Assembly: GCF_003955665.1 (NCBI RefSeq)
Contig: NZ_RXHU01000129.1
Span: 1-32,376, forward strand
Length of the DNA stretch: 32,376 bases
Direction: 5' to 3'
From: Paenibacillus whitsoniae
GTDB lineage: Bacteria; Bacillota; Bacilli; Paenibacillales; NBRC-103111
The notes under the pieces are model-generated. The model worked only from the letters and a program-made list of their open reading frames with translations. It did no database searches and was not told the DNA's origin. How positions within the stretch are numbered: the first letter of the stretch is position 1; every line of letters starts with the position of its first letter. A program made the position numbers and the translations under genes. Shown one piece after another: positions 23,111 through 31,558 of this stretch.

Positions 23111-26100
23111 GAATTGTCGCGATCGAGGTCGACGGCTTCGGCAGCCTGCGTGAGCGGCGGCTTGCGACCGACGGCGAGCTCGTTGTGTTCTACGGCGCGA
23201 ATGAAGCGGGCAAAAGCACGCTAATGGGCTTTGTCCGCGCCGTTCTGTTTGGCTTTCCGACGCGCCAGCAACGCGCGGAGCGGTATGAGCCGCTGGGCGG
23301 CGGCGCCTACGGCGGAGCGTTGACCCTGGAGGACGACCAGGGTCAACGCATACGCGTCGAGCGCTACGATGCGCCCGCCGCAGGCGGCCGACGTGCCGCA
23401 GCCGGGCACGTCAACGTGGTGTTCGCCGACGGGCGGATCGGCGGCGAGGCGGAGCTGGGCAGGCTGCTTGGCGGCCTCTCGGCCGACCTGTACCGCAGCC
23501 TGTTTGCCTTTGGACTCAGCGAGCTGCAGGAGCTGCGCACGCTGCAAACCGACGAGCTCAGCGGCTATCTGTACAGCGCTGGGCTCGGGGTGAGCGGCTC
23601 GGCCATTATGGAGGCCGAACGCAAGCTGACGGCGCAGGCCGACGGCCTGTACCGCCCCCGCGGGCGCAATCAGGAGATGAATATTCTCCTGAAGGAGCTG
23701 GAGGGGCTGGAGCAGTCGCTGCGCCGCAGGCGGGACGAAGCCGCCGGCTACGGCCGGCTGCGCGAAGAGCGCCGCTCCGCGGCGGCGCGCATTGCTGCTC
23801 TTGAGGAGCAGCAGGAGGCGCTTCGCGCGGAGCAGCAACAGCTCGCGCTGGCCGGCAAGGCGCGCAGCGGATGGCTCCGCTTGCGGCAGCTCGGCCGCGA
23901 GCTGGAAAAGCTCCCCGCGCGGCCGGGCTTTCCGGCGCAGGCGACGGCCCGCCTCGAGGCGCTCGAGGCGGAGCTGGAGCGCCTGCAAGGTGAGCGCGCG
24001 AAGCTGGAGCTGCGGCGCAAGGGGCTGCGCAGCGAGCTGCAGGGAGTTCAGCGGAAGCCGGAGGTGCTGGCGCACCAGACTGAGCTGAATCACCTGCTGG
24101 AGCAGGCGCCGACGTACGAAGCGTATACGCGGCAGCGCGAACAGCTGCATGTGGAAGCGGCGCAGCTTACGGCGCACATTCGCCGGCAGCTCGCGAGCGT
24201 GGATCTGGACTGGGAAGAGCCTGCGATTCTGAACTTCCCGATTACGATTGCGCTGCGGGAGAAGGCGCGCAGCGATCGCGAGCGGCTTCGCAAGCAAGCG
24301 GACGCCGAGCTGCGCATGGAAGCAGAGCTCGATCAGCTCTACGAACAGGAGCGGCGGCTGCAAGAGCAGGCCGCTCGGCTAGCGGCGGAGCTGGAACGGA
24401 ACGGCATGGGCAGCGTGGGCAGCGGGGCTGGTGCGGCTGTGCAGCCCGTCGATCCGGCCAGTGAACTGGCGGCGCTGACGAGCGACTACGCACGCTGGCA
24501 GATGGCTTCCCGCGAGCTGCGCTATCAGCAGGTGCAGCGCAGTTTGGAAGACGCTGCGAAAGCGAGCAAAGCGGCGGCGCGGCGGCACATGCGGCGCTTG
24601 ATGATGCTGGCCGGCGCCTTGACGCTGGTGCTGCCGGCGGTGCTGCTGTGGCAGGGGGCGCTGCCGGCAGCGATTGCGGCCTTTGTTGTCCTCGCTGCCG
24701 CAACCGGGTACATCGGGTTCGGCACCCGCGATCAGGGGCAGCGGGCATCGCGCGCCATGCCGTATGCAGCGGGAGCTGCCGAGGCGGGAGCCACCGCAAC
24801 GGAAGCGGATCTCCAGGCCCTGGAACTGCGTATCGCGAAAGGGATCGAACGAATGATGCAGCAGGGGGCCGGCTATACGGAAGCGGCGGCAGGGCGCGAT
24901 GGGCGAAGCAGCGGCAACGGCGGGATTCCGCTGGACAGCTTGCAGCCATACTTGGACGCTTGGCAGCGGGAAGCGGAAGGGCGCAAAGCCCACTACCGCG
25001 AGCAATTGCGCAAGTGGGACGGTCATCGAGATGCGGAAGAACGATTGCACGCACTGCGTGCGCAGATTGAGCAGCGCAGTCAGTTGGCGGAACGGTTACA
25101 TAAGGAAAAAGCCGATGCAGAGAAAGCATGGTCAGTGTGGCTGCGCGGCATGAACATACCGGCGGCGCTGTCGCCGGACAGCTTTCTGGAAACGCTCCAG
25201 ACCTTGGAGCAAGTGCAGGAAACGCTTCGGCAGCGGGAGCAGTTGGAAGCGAAGCTCGAGACCATGGAGCGCTATCTCGCGCAATTCGAAGCGCAAGCGG
25301 CGAGGCTGCTGGATCGGCCGCTGGGCGGGGCAGACGCGTTATTTGCGCTGAAGCGCTGGAAAGAGCAAGAAGCGGAGGAGCTTGCCGGCGAAGCCGCTAT
25401 ACGGCAGCTGGAGCAGGCCCTTGGCGAAGCGGAGGAAGCGCTGGCGCTAACGGAACAGACGAGGGAGCGAACGCAGTCGCGCCTCCACATGCTGCTGCAA
25501 GAGGGCGGCGCGGAGGATGGGGAACAGCTTCGGCAATTGGAGGGCGAGCAGTTGCTCCGCGCACAGCTTATTGCCGAGGGGCGCCTGCTTGAAAGCTCAT
25601 TGGAATCGCTGCTTGGCAGCTTGTCGGCGGCGGATCGTCTCTTTGCGGAACTTGGCGACGTGACGGAAGAGGGACTGGCTGCCCGCAGCGAGAACGTCCA
25701 GCAGCGGCTGACAGAGCTGACGGCGGAGACGAACGAGCTCCGCGAGCGGGTCGGCAAGTTCGATGGGCAGCTCGAACGGCTGGAGCAGGGCGCCGAGCAA
25801 GCGAATGAACGCTTGCAGGCGGAGGCGCTGCGGACGCGGCTGTCACAGCTCCGCGACGACTACGCAGTCGCGTCGTTCGCCTCGCTCCTTCTCAAAAAAG
25901 CGCGCGATGTCTACGAGCAGCAGCGCCAACCCGGCGTGCTACTAAGGGCGTCCAGCTACTTCGCGGAGATGACGAACGGCGCCTTCCAGGCGGTGAAGGC
26001 GCCGTTTGGGGAACAGCGGCTCCTGGCGATTCGCGCAGGCGGCCAGGCGGTGGACACCGCAATGCTCAGCAGGGGAACGGCTGAGCAGCTGTATCTCGCC

Positions 26101-26319
26101 ATGCGCTTCGCGCTGGCTGAGGAATATGCCGGGCGGGCGGTGCTGCCGCTCGTGATGGACGATATTTTGGTCAATTTCGATGAGGCCAGAATGGCCGGAT
26201 GTTTGCGCGTCCTGGCCGATCTGAGCAAGCGGCATCAGGTGCTGCTTTTTACGTGCCATGCGCATGTGCGGGAAGCGGCGGCAAGCCTGATCCCGAACCA
26301 TCTATCCATCTCATTATAA
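23107..26319 (+). CDS. yhaN: YhaN-like AAA ATPase (SbcC/Rad50-type) with membrane segment
   Basis: This 1070-residue ATPase has the Rad50/SMC-like split-head layout. Walker A is GANEAGKST at residues 30-38 after an SMC-type opening. Long Arg/Glu/Gln/Leu-rich coiled-coil arms fill about 190-480 and 640-930, interrupted at about 499-540 by a strongly hydrophobic pair of segments (LAGALTLVLPAVLLW, AAIAAFVVLAAATGYIGFG) where Rad50 would have its zinc hook. The C-terminal head has the signature LSRGTAEQLYLAMRFALAEE and Walker B VMDDILVNFD (Asp1018-Asp1019). The start at 23107 overlaps the yhaO stop and follows GGAGG. The gene is markedly G+C-rich, which produces long meaningless antisense frames. 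It probably forms a membrane-tethered DNA-processing complex with YhaO. Confidence 0.9.
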   Translation: MRIVAIEVDGFGSLRERRLATDGELVVFYGANEAGKSTLMGFVRAVLFGFPTRQQRAERYEPLGGGAYGGALTLEDDQGQRIRVERYDAPAAGGRRAAAGHVNVVFADGRIGGEAELGRLLGGLSADLYRSLFAFGLSELQELRTLQTDELSGYLYSAGLGVSGSAIMEAERKLTAQADGLYRPRGRNQEMNILLKELEGLEQSLRRRRDEAAGYGRLREERRSAAARIAALEEQQEALRAEQQQLALAGKARSGWLRLRQLGRELEKLPARPGFPAQATARLEALEAELERLQGERAKLELRRKGLRSELQGVQRKPEVLAHQTELNHLLEQAPTYEAYTRQREQLHVEAAQLTAHIRRQLASVDLDWEEPAILNFPITIALREKARSDRERLRKQADAELRMEAELDQLYEQERRLQEQAARLAAELERNGMGSVGSGAGAAVQPVDPASELAALTSDYARWQMASRELRYQQVQRSLEDAAKASKAAARRHMRRLMMLAGALTLVLPAVLLWQGALPAAIAAFVVLAAATGYIGFGTRDQGQRASRAMPYAAGAAEAGATATEADLQALELRIAKGIERMMQQGAGYTEAAAGRDGRSSGNGGIPLDSLQPYLDAWQREAEGRKAHYREQLRKWDGHRDAEERLHALRAQIEQRSQLAERLHKEKADAEKAWSVWLRGMNIPAALSPDSFLETLQTLEQVQETLRQREQLEAKLETMERYLAQFEAQAARLLDRPLGGADALFALKRWKEQEAEELAGEAAIRQLEQALGEAEEALALTEQTRERTQSRLHMLLQEGGAEDGEQLRQLEGEQLLRAQLIAEGRLLESSLESLLGSLSAADRLFAELGDVTEEGLAARSENVQQRLTELTAETNELRERVGKFDGQLERLEQGAEQANERLQAEALRTRLSQLRDDYAVASFASLLLKKARDVYEQQRQPGVLLRASSYFAEMTNGAFQAVKAPFGEQRLLAIRAGGQAVDTAMLSRGTAEQLYLAMRFALAEEYAGRAVLPLVMDDILVNFDEARMAGCLRVLADLSKRHQVLLFTCHAHVREAAASLIPNHLSISL

Positions 26320-26334
26320 GGAGGGCATGTCCGG

Positions 26335-26616
26335 ATGGAAATAGAGCCCGACAAGAAGAAAGAACATCGAGAAATCTCGTATCAGGTCGGCTGGAAAAAA
26401 GGCAAGATCGCGTGGAAGGAAAACGAGACGGGCAGCGTGCAGGCACAGCCTGAGTCAGGCGTTGACGTGTATTTCCCTTCCGTGGACAATAAGCGGCTCA
26501 AGTTGCTGTGGCGGCCTGCGATGAGACTGCCGAGCGGGGCATTGCTTCCGTTACTTTATGCGCTGCCGATCATTTGCTTTGCCGTTACCCTTATACTAAT
26601 TACAGGCCTGCGTTAA
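26335..26616 (+). CDS. small protein with one C-terminal membrane helix, unknown function
   Basis: This 93-residue protein is not one I can assign to a known family. The N-terminal 65 residues are charged and tryptophan-containing (ISYQVGWKKGKIAWKENETG, then VDVYFPSVDNKRLKLLW). A hydrophobic segment, LLPLLYALPIICFAVTLILITGL, anchors the C-terminus. AAGGAGG at 26319-26325 sits nine bases before the ATG. Only 15 bases separate it from the yhaN-like gene, so it is surely cotranscribed, and it may help hold that complex at the membrane; this is inference from position. Confidence 0.75.
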   Translation: MEIEPDKKKEHREISYQVGWKKGKIAWKENETGSVQAQPESGVDVYFPSVDNKRLKLLWRPAMRLPSGALLPLLYALPIICFAVTLILITGLR

Positions 26617-26649
26617 CTCGGTCAGGACGCAGGAAGAGGAGGCTCACCT

Positions 26650-27075
26650 ATGAATATGCTGCTTACGGTGATCGGCGCTTTCATCGGATTGTTTGTTACC
26701 GGCGCCGCTTTGTATACAGCGTGGACCGTCCATCATTTGTGGCGGCAGCAAGCGGCGTCTCCGCGCGCGGTCTCCCAGGTGGAAATTGCGGTTACTTATT
26801 TTTCCAAATGGACGATCTTGGATTTCTCGGCGATCGGTTTATTTCTCATCGGCTTTGTCCTGCTGCTTGCTGAACTTGTTTCGGTTCACCGGGGGCAGAC
26901 GGAGGCCACTTTGCATTTTATGTACTTGCTCTCCGGCATGATCTACTGCTCACTGGGCATGCTGCTGCTCATCGTGCGGCTGACCGTGGTGCTTGCCTTC
27001 CTGCCGACGAGCACGTTACAGCGCGCTGCGGCGGTTGCGCCAGATCATCAGCACGAGCCACACAACGCTAATTAA
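26650..27075 (+). CDS. small integral membrane protein, unknown function
   Basis: This 141-residue protein has three clear hydrophobic segments: LLTVIGAFIGLFVTGAALYTAW at 4-25, AIGLFLIGFVLLLAELVS at about 61-78, and MIYCSLGMLLLIVRLTVVLAFL near 97-118. A hydrophilic His/Pro/Asn tail follows. No family is recognised. GAGGAGG precedes the ATG at 26650, 33 bases after the previous small membrane-protein gene. The last 60 bases overlap the end of the convergent ykvI-like gene on the other strand. It appears to be the last member of the yhaO-yhaN operon. Confidence 0.75.
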   Translation: MNMLLTVIGAFIGLFVTGAALYTAWTVHHLWRQQAASPRAVSQVEIAVTYFSKWTILDFSAIGLFLIGFVLLLAELVSVHRGQTEATLHFMYLLSGMIYCSLGMLLLIVRLTVVLAFLPTSTLQRAAAVAPDHQHEPHNAN

Positions 27076-28056
27076 GCCGAATATCGGATAAAGCGCCGAC
27101 AGCAGCACTTTAAACCCGATATGGCTGATGAGATAACTGAGCGATAAAATCAGCAATAAGAGCACTTTCGGCGGCAGTTTGGTTCGCTGTTGAAGCTGCA
27201 TGGACAGCCCGTAAGCGTCGCCTATGAATGTGGTAAATATTTCCCCATAGATGACAAGCAAGTACGCAAGCTGAGGGAGCGGGCCGAGCTTGGTCATGAT
27301 CGAGCCCATCGGGATTTCGAACTGGGCGATGCCCGGCATTTGCGCCGATAAGGCATAGTGGGCGGACAGAAGCAGCAGGCCGATGCCTGCTCCGCCAAGA
27401 AGGCCGCCCCATACGAGGGTGGAGCGATTCGTCATCGCAGCGCCCATCGGCACCAGGACGGCTTGCGCCATGGCCAGGTTGAACGCGGTATACAGAAACG
27501 GGGCAAACCAGATTTGCCCGAGCGTGTCGTCGCTTGTAATGCGCAGCCAATTGCCCGAAGAAGGGGAATGCCATGTGTAGACGACAATGACGACGCTGAA
27601 CAGCAGCATAATCGGGACGACGATGGAATTGACCGTCATAATGGCTTTGATGCCTCGGGTTAGAATGAGATAAGATAAAACCAACGTTACAAGGAGCCCG
27701 CTTGTATAAGACAGGTGCAGTTGTTCCTCGAAGACTGTCCCCGCACCTGCGAGCATCACTGTCGTGATGCCGAAGAGGACGACCATCATGAACAAGGAAA
27801 TCCACTTGCCAATACGTTCTCCGAAAATGACTTTATTCAAATCTTCATAGGAAGCGGCTTTCAGATCGTATGCCATCAGCATCAACTGAATACCGATCCA
27901 GATGAAGAGGAGAGTGGCCAGGGCAATCGTAAGTGAAGCGAGAGATCCGTATCTTGTAAAAAATTGCAAAATCTCCTGTCCGGACGCAAAACCGGCCCCT
28001 ACGACGGTGCCGATGTACGTAAAGGCCACACGGACCACCTGTGCACCAGTTCGCAT
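27016..28056 (-). CDS. ykvI: YkvI-like membrane protein (transporter-like)
   Basis: This 346-residue polytopic membrane protein resembles B. subtilis YkvI, an uncharacterised family related to APC/LeuT-fold amino acid and cation symporters. About ten hydrophobic segments are visible. The N-terminal unwound-helix motif FTYIGTVVGAGFASGQEILQFF is the hallmark of the family and resembles the substrate/sodium-binding helix of LeuT-type transporters. The substrate is unknown. The ATG at 28056 follows GCGAGG. Its 3' end overlaps by 60 bases the end of the membrane-protein gene at 26650, with no terminator between them. Confidence 0.82.
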   Translation of the reverse strand: MRTGAQVVRVAFTYIGTVVGAGFASGQEILQFFTRYGSLASLTIALATLLFIWIGIQLMLMAYDLKAASYEDLNKVIFGERIGKWISLFMMVVLFGITTVMLAGAGTVFEEQLHLSYTSGLLVTLVLSYLILTRGIKAIMTVNSIVVPIMLLFSVVIVVYTWHSPSSGNWLRITSDDTLGQIWFAPFLYTAFNLAMAQAVLVPMGAAMTNRSTLVWGGLLGGAGIGLLLLSAHYALSAQMPGIAQFEIPMGSIMTKLGPLPQLAYLLVIYGEIFTTFIGDAYGLSMQLQQRTKLPPKVLLLLILSLSYLISHIGFKVLLSALYPIFGLISVVWLVLMIWRNRRSAL

Positions 28057-28199
28057 AGATTGCCTCGCTTTCTATCGTTTGATATAGTACAAGGTATGTT
28101 TGTTCTAACCTTCGCATGACTGGAACTTTGGGCAAGCTCTTGGCGCAGTCTTAAGGTGAGAAGCCGACAATTCGAAGAAATGTACGGGGAGTGTCTCTT

Positions 28200-28808
28200 G
28201 TGAAAGAAACTCTTTTTGATTTAATTGACCAGTACGGCTATGTGGCGTTATATTTGCTGCTTGCGACGGGCATTATCGGGCTGCCGGTGCCGGATGAAAC
28301 CATAATGGCCTTTGTGGGCTCGTTAATTGCGTTTGGAGGGCCTTTTGAATTTGGGCCGACGCTGCTTGTCGTGTACGCGGGTACGATGACAGGCATGATC
28401 GTCAGCTATCTGGTCGGGCATCGCTTGGGCAAGCCCTTTTTGAACCGCTACGGCCGCTGGATCAAGCTGACGCCGAGCCGCATTGAGCGCGCGGAAGGTT
28501 GGTTCAAGAAGTATGGCCTCTGGACCGTATTTTTCGGATATTTCGTTCCTGGCGTCCGGCATTTCACCTGTTATTTGTCTGGAGTAAGCGGCGTCAAGTT
28601 CTATAAATATATGCTTTACGCGGGAAGCGGCGCACTGCTGTGGTGTACAACCTTTCTTCTGCTAGGCCGGTTTATCGGCCATAACCTGGAAGGGCTGTTT
28701 CACCTGATTCATCGCTATGTCGGCTTCTCCTTGATCGCGATCGCGATTCTCATCATTATCGCGCTCATTATTATCGTACAGGTCAGGAAGCGCAAGACGG
28801 CGTCGTAA
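28200..28808 (+). CDS. DedA family membrane protein
   Basis: This 202-residue DedA/SNARE-associated-like integral membrane protein belongs to a family implicated in lipid-carrier flipping and membrane homeostasis. Hallmarks are GIIGLPVPDETIMAFVGSLIAFG at about residues 24-46, YAGTMTGMIVSYLVGHRLGKPFLNRYGRW, and FFGYFVPGVRHFTCYLSGVSGV, with conserved Pro, Arg and Gly residues, then two C-terminal helices and a basic tail. I chose the GTG at 28200 because GGGGAG is eight bases upstream; a GTG three codons earlier overlaps that site. The gene is divergent from the ykvI-like gene and closed by a terminator at 28849. Confidence 0.9.
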   Translation: MKETLFDLIDQYGYVALYLLLATGIIGLPVPDETIMAFVGSLIAFGGPFEFGPTLLVVYAGTMTGMIVSYLVGHRLGKPFLNRYGRWIKLTPSRIERAEGWFKKYGLWTVFFGYFVPGVRHFTCYLSGVSGVKFYKYMLYAGSGALLWCTTFLLLGRFIGHNLEGLFHLIHRYVGFSLIAIAILIIIALIIIVQVRKRKTAS

Positions 28809-28848
28809 GATGCTCTGAGAGCAAGCAGCAACAAGGATTGGATAACGG

Positions 28849-28893
28849 AACGGCAGTTCAGGACGCGAAGCGCGTTCCGGACTGCCGTTTTGT
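28849..28893 (+). terminator. rho-independent terminator after dedA
   Basis: AACGGCAGT pairs with ACTGCCGTT, and the stem continues inward through GG/CC and GCG/CGC, followed by TTTTG. A TATGCT hexamer at 28959-28964 with TTCAGC 17 bases upstream (28936-28941) is a weak candidate promoter for the next gene. Confidence 0.8.
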
Positions 28894-29004
28894 CGTTTCT
28901 CTAAAAAAACCGGATATTGAACTAAAAAAAGCGCATTCAGCCTGGCGTCAGAATCTGCTATGCTCGGTATTATCGCATAAAACTGTTTCAAAAGGGGGAT
29001 TGCG

Positions 29005-31347
29005 ATGAAACGCATACAGGCCTTCCTGACCAACAAAAATATGCTGCTCCGCATGATTCTGTCCTACTTGATGGTAGGGCTTTTAGTTATTGTCATGTTG
29101 ACTTTTGTGATCGCTTCCAAAGTGTCGGGGGATTTGACAGAAGAGATTAACCGCTCGGCGGATACCGCGATTGAGCAATCGTACAATACGGCGAGCATTG
29201 TGCTGAGCTCAACCTTCGACAATTTTGGCTCGGTGTTCGGGAGCGCGGATATTCAGGTCGGCTTTTATGACGAGGATTTTGATACGAGCACATTAGGGCG
29301 AATCGGCAATAAATTGTATGCGCTCAGCGCGAGCAATCCGCTCGTCCATTCGATTTATTTGCTGAACAGTCAGCGGAAACTGGCGTTCTCGTCGTTGTCG
29401 ACGGTCAGAGACTTCGATGAGTTCTATGATCGCGGCGCGCTGGCCTTGCTCGAGAACCTGCAGCCGAACCGCTCCGGCATTTTTACCCCGCGGCATATTC
29501 ATTACGCAATTGACGGCAAAAGTGACGACCGCAACCTCATCTCCGTTGTGCTTCCAAATGCCATCGGCCAGGCGACGAACGGCGCGCTGGTGCTCAATCT
29601 CGATCAACGCACCTTGCAGAGAATGGTGATGAACGGCTCAGAGAGCCGGCTTTTTCAATCGATGATTCTGAATAAGCAGGGGATCGTCATTACCCATACG
29701 AACGCCGAGAAAATCAACACGAATGTGGCGGAGCAGCCTTTTGTCCGGACGATCAGTGCATCCGCTTCTCCGAAAGGAACGTTTCAATTCAAGGAGGAGG
29801 GGCGGACCTACCGGGTTACGTACATGAAATCCGACAGCTTGGGCTGGACGTTCATCGGGATGATCGATTACGAGCAGCTCTTGGGCAAGGTGCAGGAAAT
29901 GAAACGTTTTATCCTTGGTGTGACCGGCGGAATGCTGGTGGCCGTCTTCCTCATCGGCGGTTTTTTTACTCGCTGGATCTACGCGCCGATTCATCGGCTC
30001 ATGACTTATGTGCATCATTCTCCCTTGGGGGCCAAGGAACGGCAAGGGGGAAGCGAACTTGATCTGCTCGGCAACACATTCCATTATTTAGAAAATAAAA
30101 TTCGCGATTTACAATGGCACGTAACGGAGTACCAGTCAGCCAAACGATCGGAAGTGATCCGGCTGCTCCTCACCGGCGCATGCTCCCAAGAGAAGGAAAT
30201 GCGGAAGAAGCTTGCTGGCGTCCGGATTGAATTCACGGATTCGTGCTTCGCCGTCGCTGTCTTGAAGCTGGATCATTTCCGTACCTTGCAGGAAACGTAC
30301 ACACAGGCCGACATTGATCTGTTCAAATACGCTGTAGCGAATATTGCTGACGAGCTCGCCTCTTCCCGCGTCTACTGCGTCTGTTTCGATAGCGGAGCCG
30401 ACGAGGTTTCCCTGATCGCAAACTTTCCTGAAGATGCCTGGAAGGACCAAGACTTCGCAGCGATGTCTTCCGACATCCAAGCCAAGATCAGCGAGTTTTT
30501 GCGATTGTCCGTCACCGTTGCGGTCGGACCGAACGTATCGCAGCTGGCGGAGGTCAAGCGATCGTGGGCGGCTGCACGGAATGCGCTGCGGTATCGGCTT
30601 GTGCATGGGACCGGCTCTTACCTGAGGCCGGATGTGGAGGAGAATCGGGAGAGCCGCTCGGATCATCTGATGGCTTCGGCAGAAAAGCTCATTATGGATC
30701 AGTTGAAGCTTGGCGATCTGAACAAAGTAAGGGAAGCGCTGGAGCAATACATGGGCTTGATTCGCAGCGTACCGTTCGATGAGCTGATGCTGGCGTTGAC
30801 GCAATTGTTGCTATCTACCGCAAAAGCCGCCAAAACGATGGTCGGCTCGGAGCAGCTTTCCTCGCGCATGGACATCGGGACGCTCATGGAGCAGCTCGGC
30901 ACCTGGGAAACCTTGGAGGAGATTGAACGCTGGTATATGGGGATGTGCGAGCAGGCTGTTCACCTGCGTGACCGGCAAGCGCAGCACAAAAACAAATGGA
31001 TTGTGGACAATATCCTGACCTACATTCATGCGCATTATGCCGAGCCCGGGCTCACGATCGATCAGCTGGTAGAGGCTGGCGGGCTTTCGCTCAATTATAC
31101 GCGCAAATTGTTCAAGGACATGACGGGGCAAACGATCACGGCTTATCTAAGCGGCTACCGATTTGCCAAGGCTCAGAAGCTTCTCGTCGAAACCGATCTC
31201 CCGGCAAACCGGGTCGGGGAACTGGTTGGTTTTGATAATGCCAATTACTTCTATGTATCGTTTAAAAAACATACCGGAAAGTCGCCGGATCATTACCGAA
31301 AGCAGCATAAATTCAGCGCAAACGAGCAAGCGGCAAGCGACGTTTAA
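29005..31347 (+). CDS. membrane-bound AraC-type sensor-regulator
   Basis: This 780-residue protein is of the kind that in Paenibacillus and Bacillus (YesS-like) controls neighbouring LplB/YtcP-type sugar transporter operons. A membrane helix at about residues 15-37 is followed by an extracytoplasmic Cache-like sensor domain to about 298 (with LVHSIYLLNSQRKLAFSS and SLGWTFIGMIDYEQLL) and a second helix at about 301-322. The cytoplasmic part has a degenerate GGDEF-like/linker region at about 370-560. The AraC double helix-turn-helix occupies residues 665-770: LTIDQLVEAGGLSLNYTRKLFKDMTG, then VGELVGFDNANYFYVSFKKHTGKSPDHYRK. AAAGGGGG precedes the ATG at 29005. A terminator and then a sugar permease gene follow directly, its likely target. 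Confidence 0.92.
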   Translation: MKRIQAFLTNKNMLLRMILSYLMVGLLVIVMLTFVIASKVSGDLTEEINRSADTAIEQSYNTASIVLSSTFDNFGSVFGSADIQVGFYDEDFDTSTLGRIGNKLYALSASNPLVHSIYLLNSQRKLAFSSLSTVRDFDEFYDRGALALLENLQPNRSGIFTPRHIHYAIDGKSDDRNLISVVLPNAIGQATNGALVLNLDQRTLQRMVMNGSESRLFQSMILNKQGIVITHTNAEKINTNVAEQPFVRTISASASPKGTFQFKEEGRTYRVTYMKSDSLGWTFIGMIDYEQLLGKVQEMKRFILGVTGGMLVAVFLIGGFFTRWIYAPIHRLMTYVHHSPLGAKERQGGSELDLLGNTFHYLENKIRDLQWHVTEYQSAKRSEVIRLLLTGACSQEKEMRKKLAGVRIEFTDSCFAVAVLKLDHFRTLQETYTQADIDLFKYAVANIADELASSRVYCVCFDSGADEVSLIANFPEDAWKDQDFAAMSSDIQAKISEFLRLSVTVAVGPNVSQLAEVKRSWAAARNALRYRLVHGTGSYLRPDVEENRESRSDHLMASAEKLIMDQLKLGDLNKVREALEQYMGLIRSVPFDELMLALTQLLLSTAKAAKTMVGSEQLSSRMDIGTLMEQLGTWETLEEIERWYMGMCEQAVHLRDRQAQHKNKWIVDNILTYIHAHYAEPGLTIDQLVEAGGLSLNYTRKLFKDMTGQTITAYLSGYRFAKAQKLLVETDLPANRVGELVGFDNANYFYVSFKKHTGKSPDHYRKQHKFSANEQAASDV

Positions 31348-31355
31348 GCGCAAAG

Positions 31356-31401
31356 ACGGGCGGAAACCTTGGAATGACGAGGGAGGAACGCCCGTTTTTT
31401 T
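31356..31401 (+). terminator. rho-independent terminator between sensor and permease genes
   Basis: ACGGGCG (31356-31362) pairs with CGCCCGT (31389-31395) across a 26-base loop, and the T run extends to 31401. It separates the regulator from the transporter operon. TATAGT at 31511-31516 with TTTGCC at 31489-31494 is a possible weak promoter for the permease. Confidence 0.7.
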
Positions 31402-31558
31402 CGTTGAAACCGCAGAAATCGATGTAAGTGGTGCAAATTCAAACAGGCTGATCGGCGGAAAACAGTGGGTTTTACCTGATTTTAAACTTTTGCCTCAAGG
31501 GACTGCAGCGTATAGTGGGGAGGGTCAACAGTCAACTTACCTGAAGGAGGACGGTACC

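Noticed and set aside
23221..24363. A 380-codon minus-strand frame opposite yhaN
   Set aside because: High G+C removes stop codons from the antisense strand; the translation is low-complexity Leu/Arg/Gln/Ala with no ribosome site.
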